Assembly (NCBI GenBank): GCA_003158355.1
Contig: PMIV01000213.1
Coordinates: forward strand, 1 to 5,179
DNA: 5,179 nt
Reading direction: 5' to 3'
Origin: Anaerolineaceae bacterium
Lineage (GTDB): Bacteria; Chloroflexota; Anaerolineae; Anaerolineales; Anaerolineaceae
The notes beneath the pieces were generated by a model. It was given only the letters and a program-made list of their open reading frames with translations. It made no database searches and was not told the origin of the DNA. This document shows, piece after piece, positions 5,055-5,179 of the stretch. The number at the start of each line of letters is the position of its first letter. Positions within the stretch are counted from its first letter, which is position 1. Both the position numbers and the translations under genes were made by a program.

Positions 5055-5179
5055 GTGCCACGCAAGCTTAAAACAGGCAAGTTCAAACTGAAGACCCACA
5101 AGGCAACATCCAAACGTTTTCGCCTGAGCGGGTCCGGTACTGTAATGCGAACGAAGGGCGGCAAGAGTCATCTGCGCCG
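5055..5179 (+). CDS. rpmI: 50S ribosomal protein bL35, N-terminal part
   Basis: Small basic protein of the large ribosomal subunit; 41 complete codons are visible before the window ends. The segment KLKTHKATSKRFRLSGSG followed by KGGKSHL matches the bL35 signature (KTHK, AKRF, TGSG, KxGKSHL). The start is GTG 5055 with AGAGGAG (5042-5048) six bases upstream; an in-frame TGA at 5040-5042 excludes a longer protein. The N-terminus holds a near-duplication, KLKTGKF then KLKTHKA, which lengthens it relative to the common MPK(M/L)KTHK opening. It lies 80 bp after infC, in the classical infC-rpmI-rplT order; rplT would be expected just outside the window. Confidence 0.95.
   Translation, partial: MPRKLKTGKFKLKTHKATSKRFRLSGSGTVMRTKGGKSHLR

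Noticed and set aside
4441..5061. Minus-strand open frame (206 codons) across infC and the infC-rpmI gap
   Set aside because: Shadow of infC; translation is rich in Phe and Arg in the manner of an antisense Lys/Glu-rich gene and has no recognisable family.

Overview
This window is about 5.2 kb of bacterial chromosome, mostly housekeeping translation and lipid genes, all on the + strand. The best guess at source is a member of the Chloroflexota, possibly Anaerolineae. Four things suggest this: a T-box-controlled thrS, vegetative-type promoters, a RAYT/REP scar, and the form of ThrRS and bL35. The assignment rests on general resemblance, not on a search. No exotic system (CRISPR, defence island, biosynthetic cluster) is visible.

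Layout. Bases 1-130 are the 3' end of a REP-associated (IS200-like, Y1) transposase. A perfect 22-bp palindrome of REP type follows at 153-174. Bases 237-265 carry a strong sigma-70-type promoter that drives a T-box riboswitch leader (about 271-550), which ends in a Rho-independent terminator with a competing antiterminator. The leader controls thrS (619-2415), a threonyl-tRNA synthetase that lacks the usual N-terminal TGS domain. thrS is closed by a strong terminator (2437-2473). A second promoter (2577-2605) drives a two-gene, translationally coupled lipid unit: a YegS/DgkB-type lipid kinase (2665-3594) and a PlsC-type acyltransferase (3591-4277). A third promoter (4295-4324) drives infC, whose start is best read as the non-canonical AUC at 4387. 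An intergenic region with an internal promoter and inverted repeats leads to rpmI (GTG at 5055), which runs off the window.

How the genes work together. thrS-infC-rpmI(-rplT) is a classical translation cluster, known from E. coli among others. Here a kinase-plus-acyltransferase lipid module with its own promoter lies between thrS and infC. ThrRS supply is set by tRNA-Thr charging through the T-box. IF3 supply is probably limited by its own start-codon proofreading through the AUC start. The lipid pair would both feed and use phosphatidic or lysophosphatidic acid.

The points most worth a second look are the AUC start of infC, the TGS-less ThrRS with glycine at the usual motif 1 proline, the complete T-box switch geometry, the RAYT/REP pair, and the unexplained inverted repeats before rpmI.
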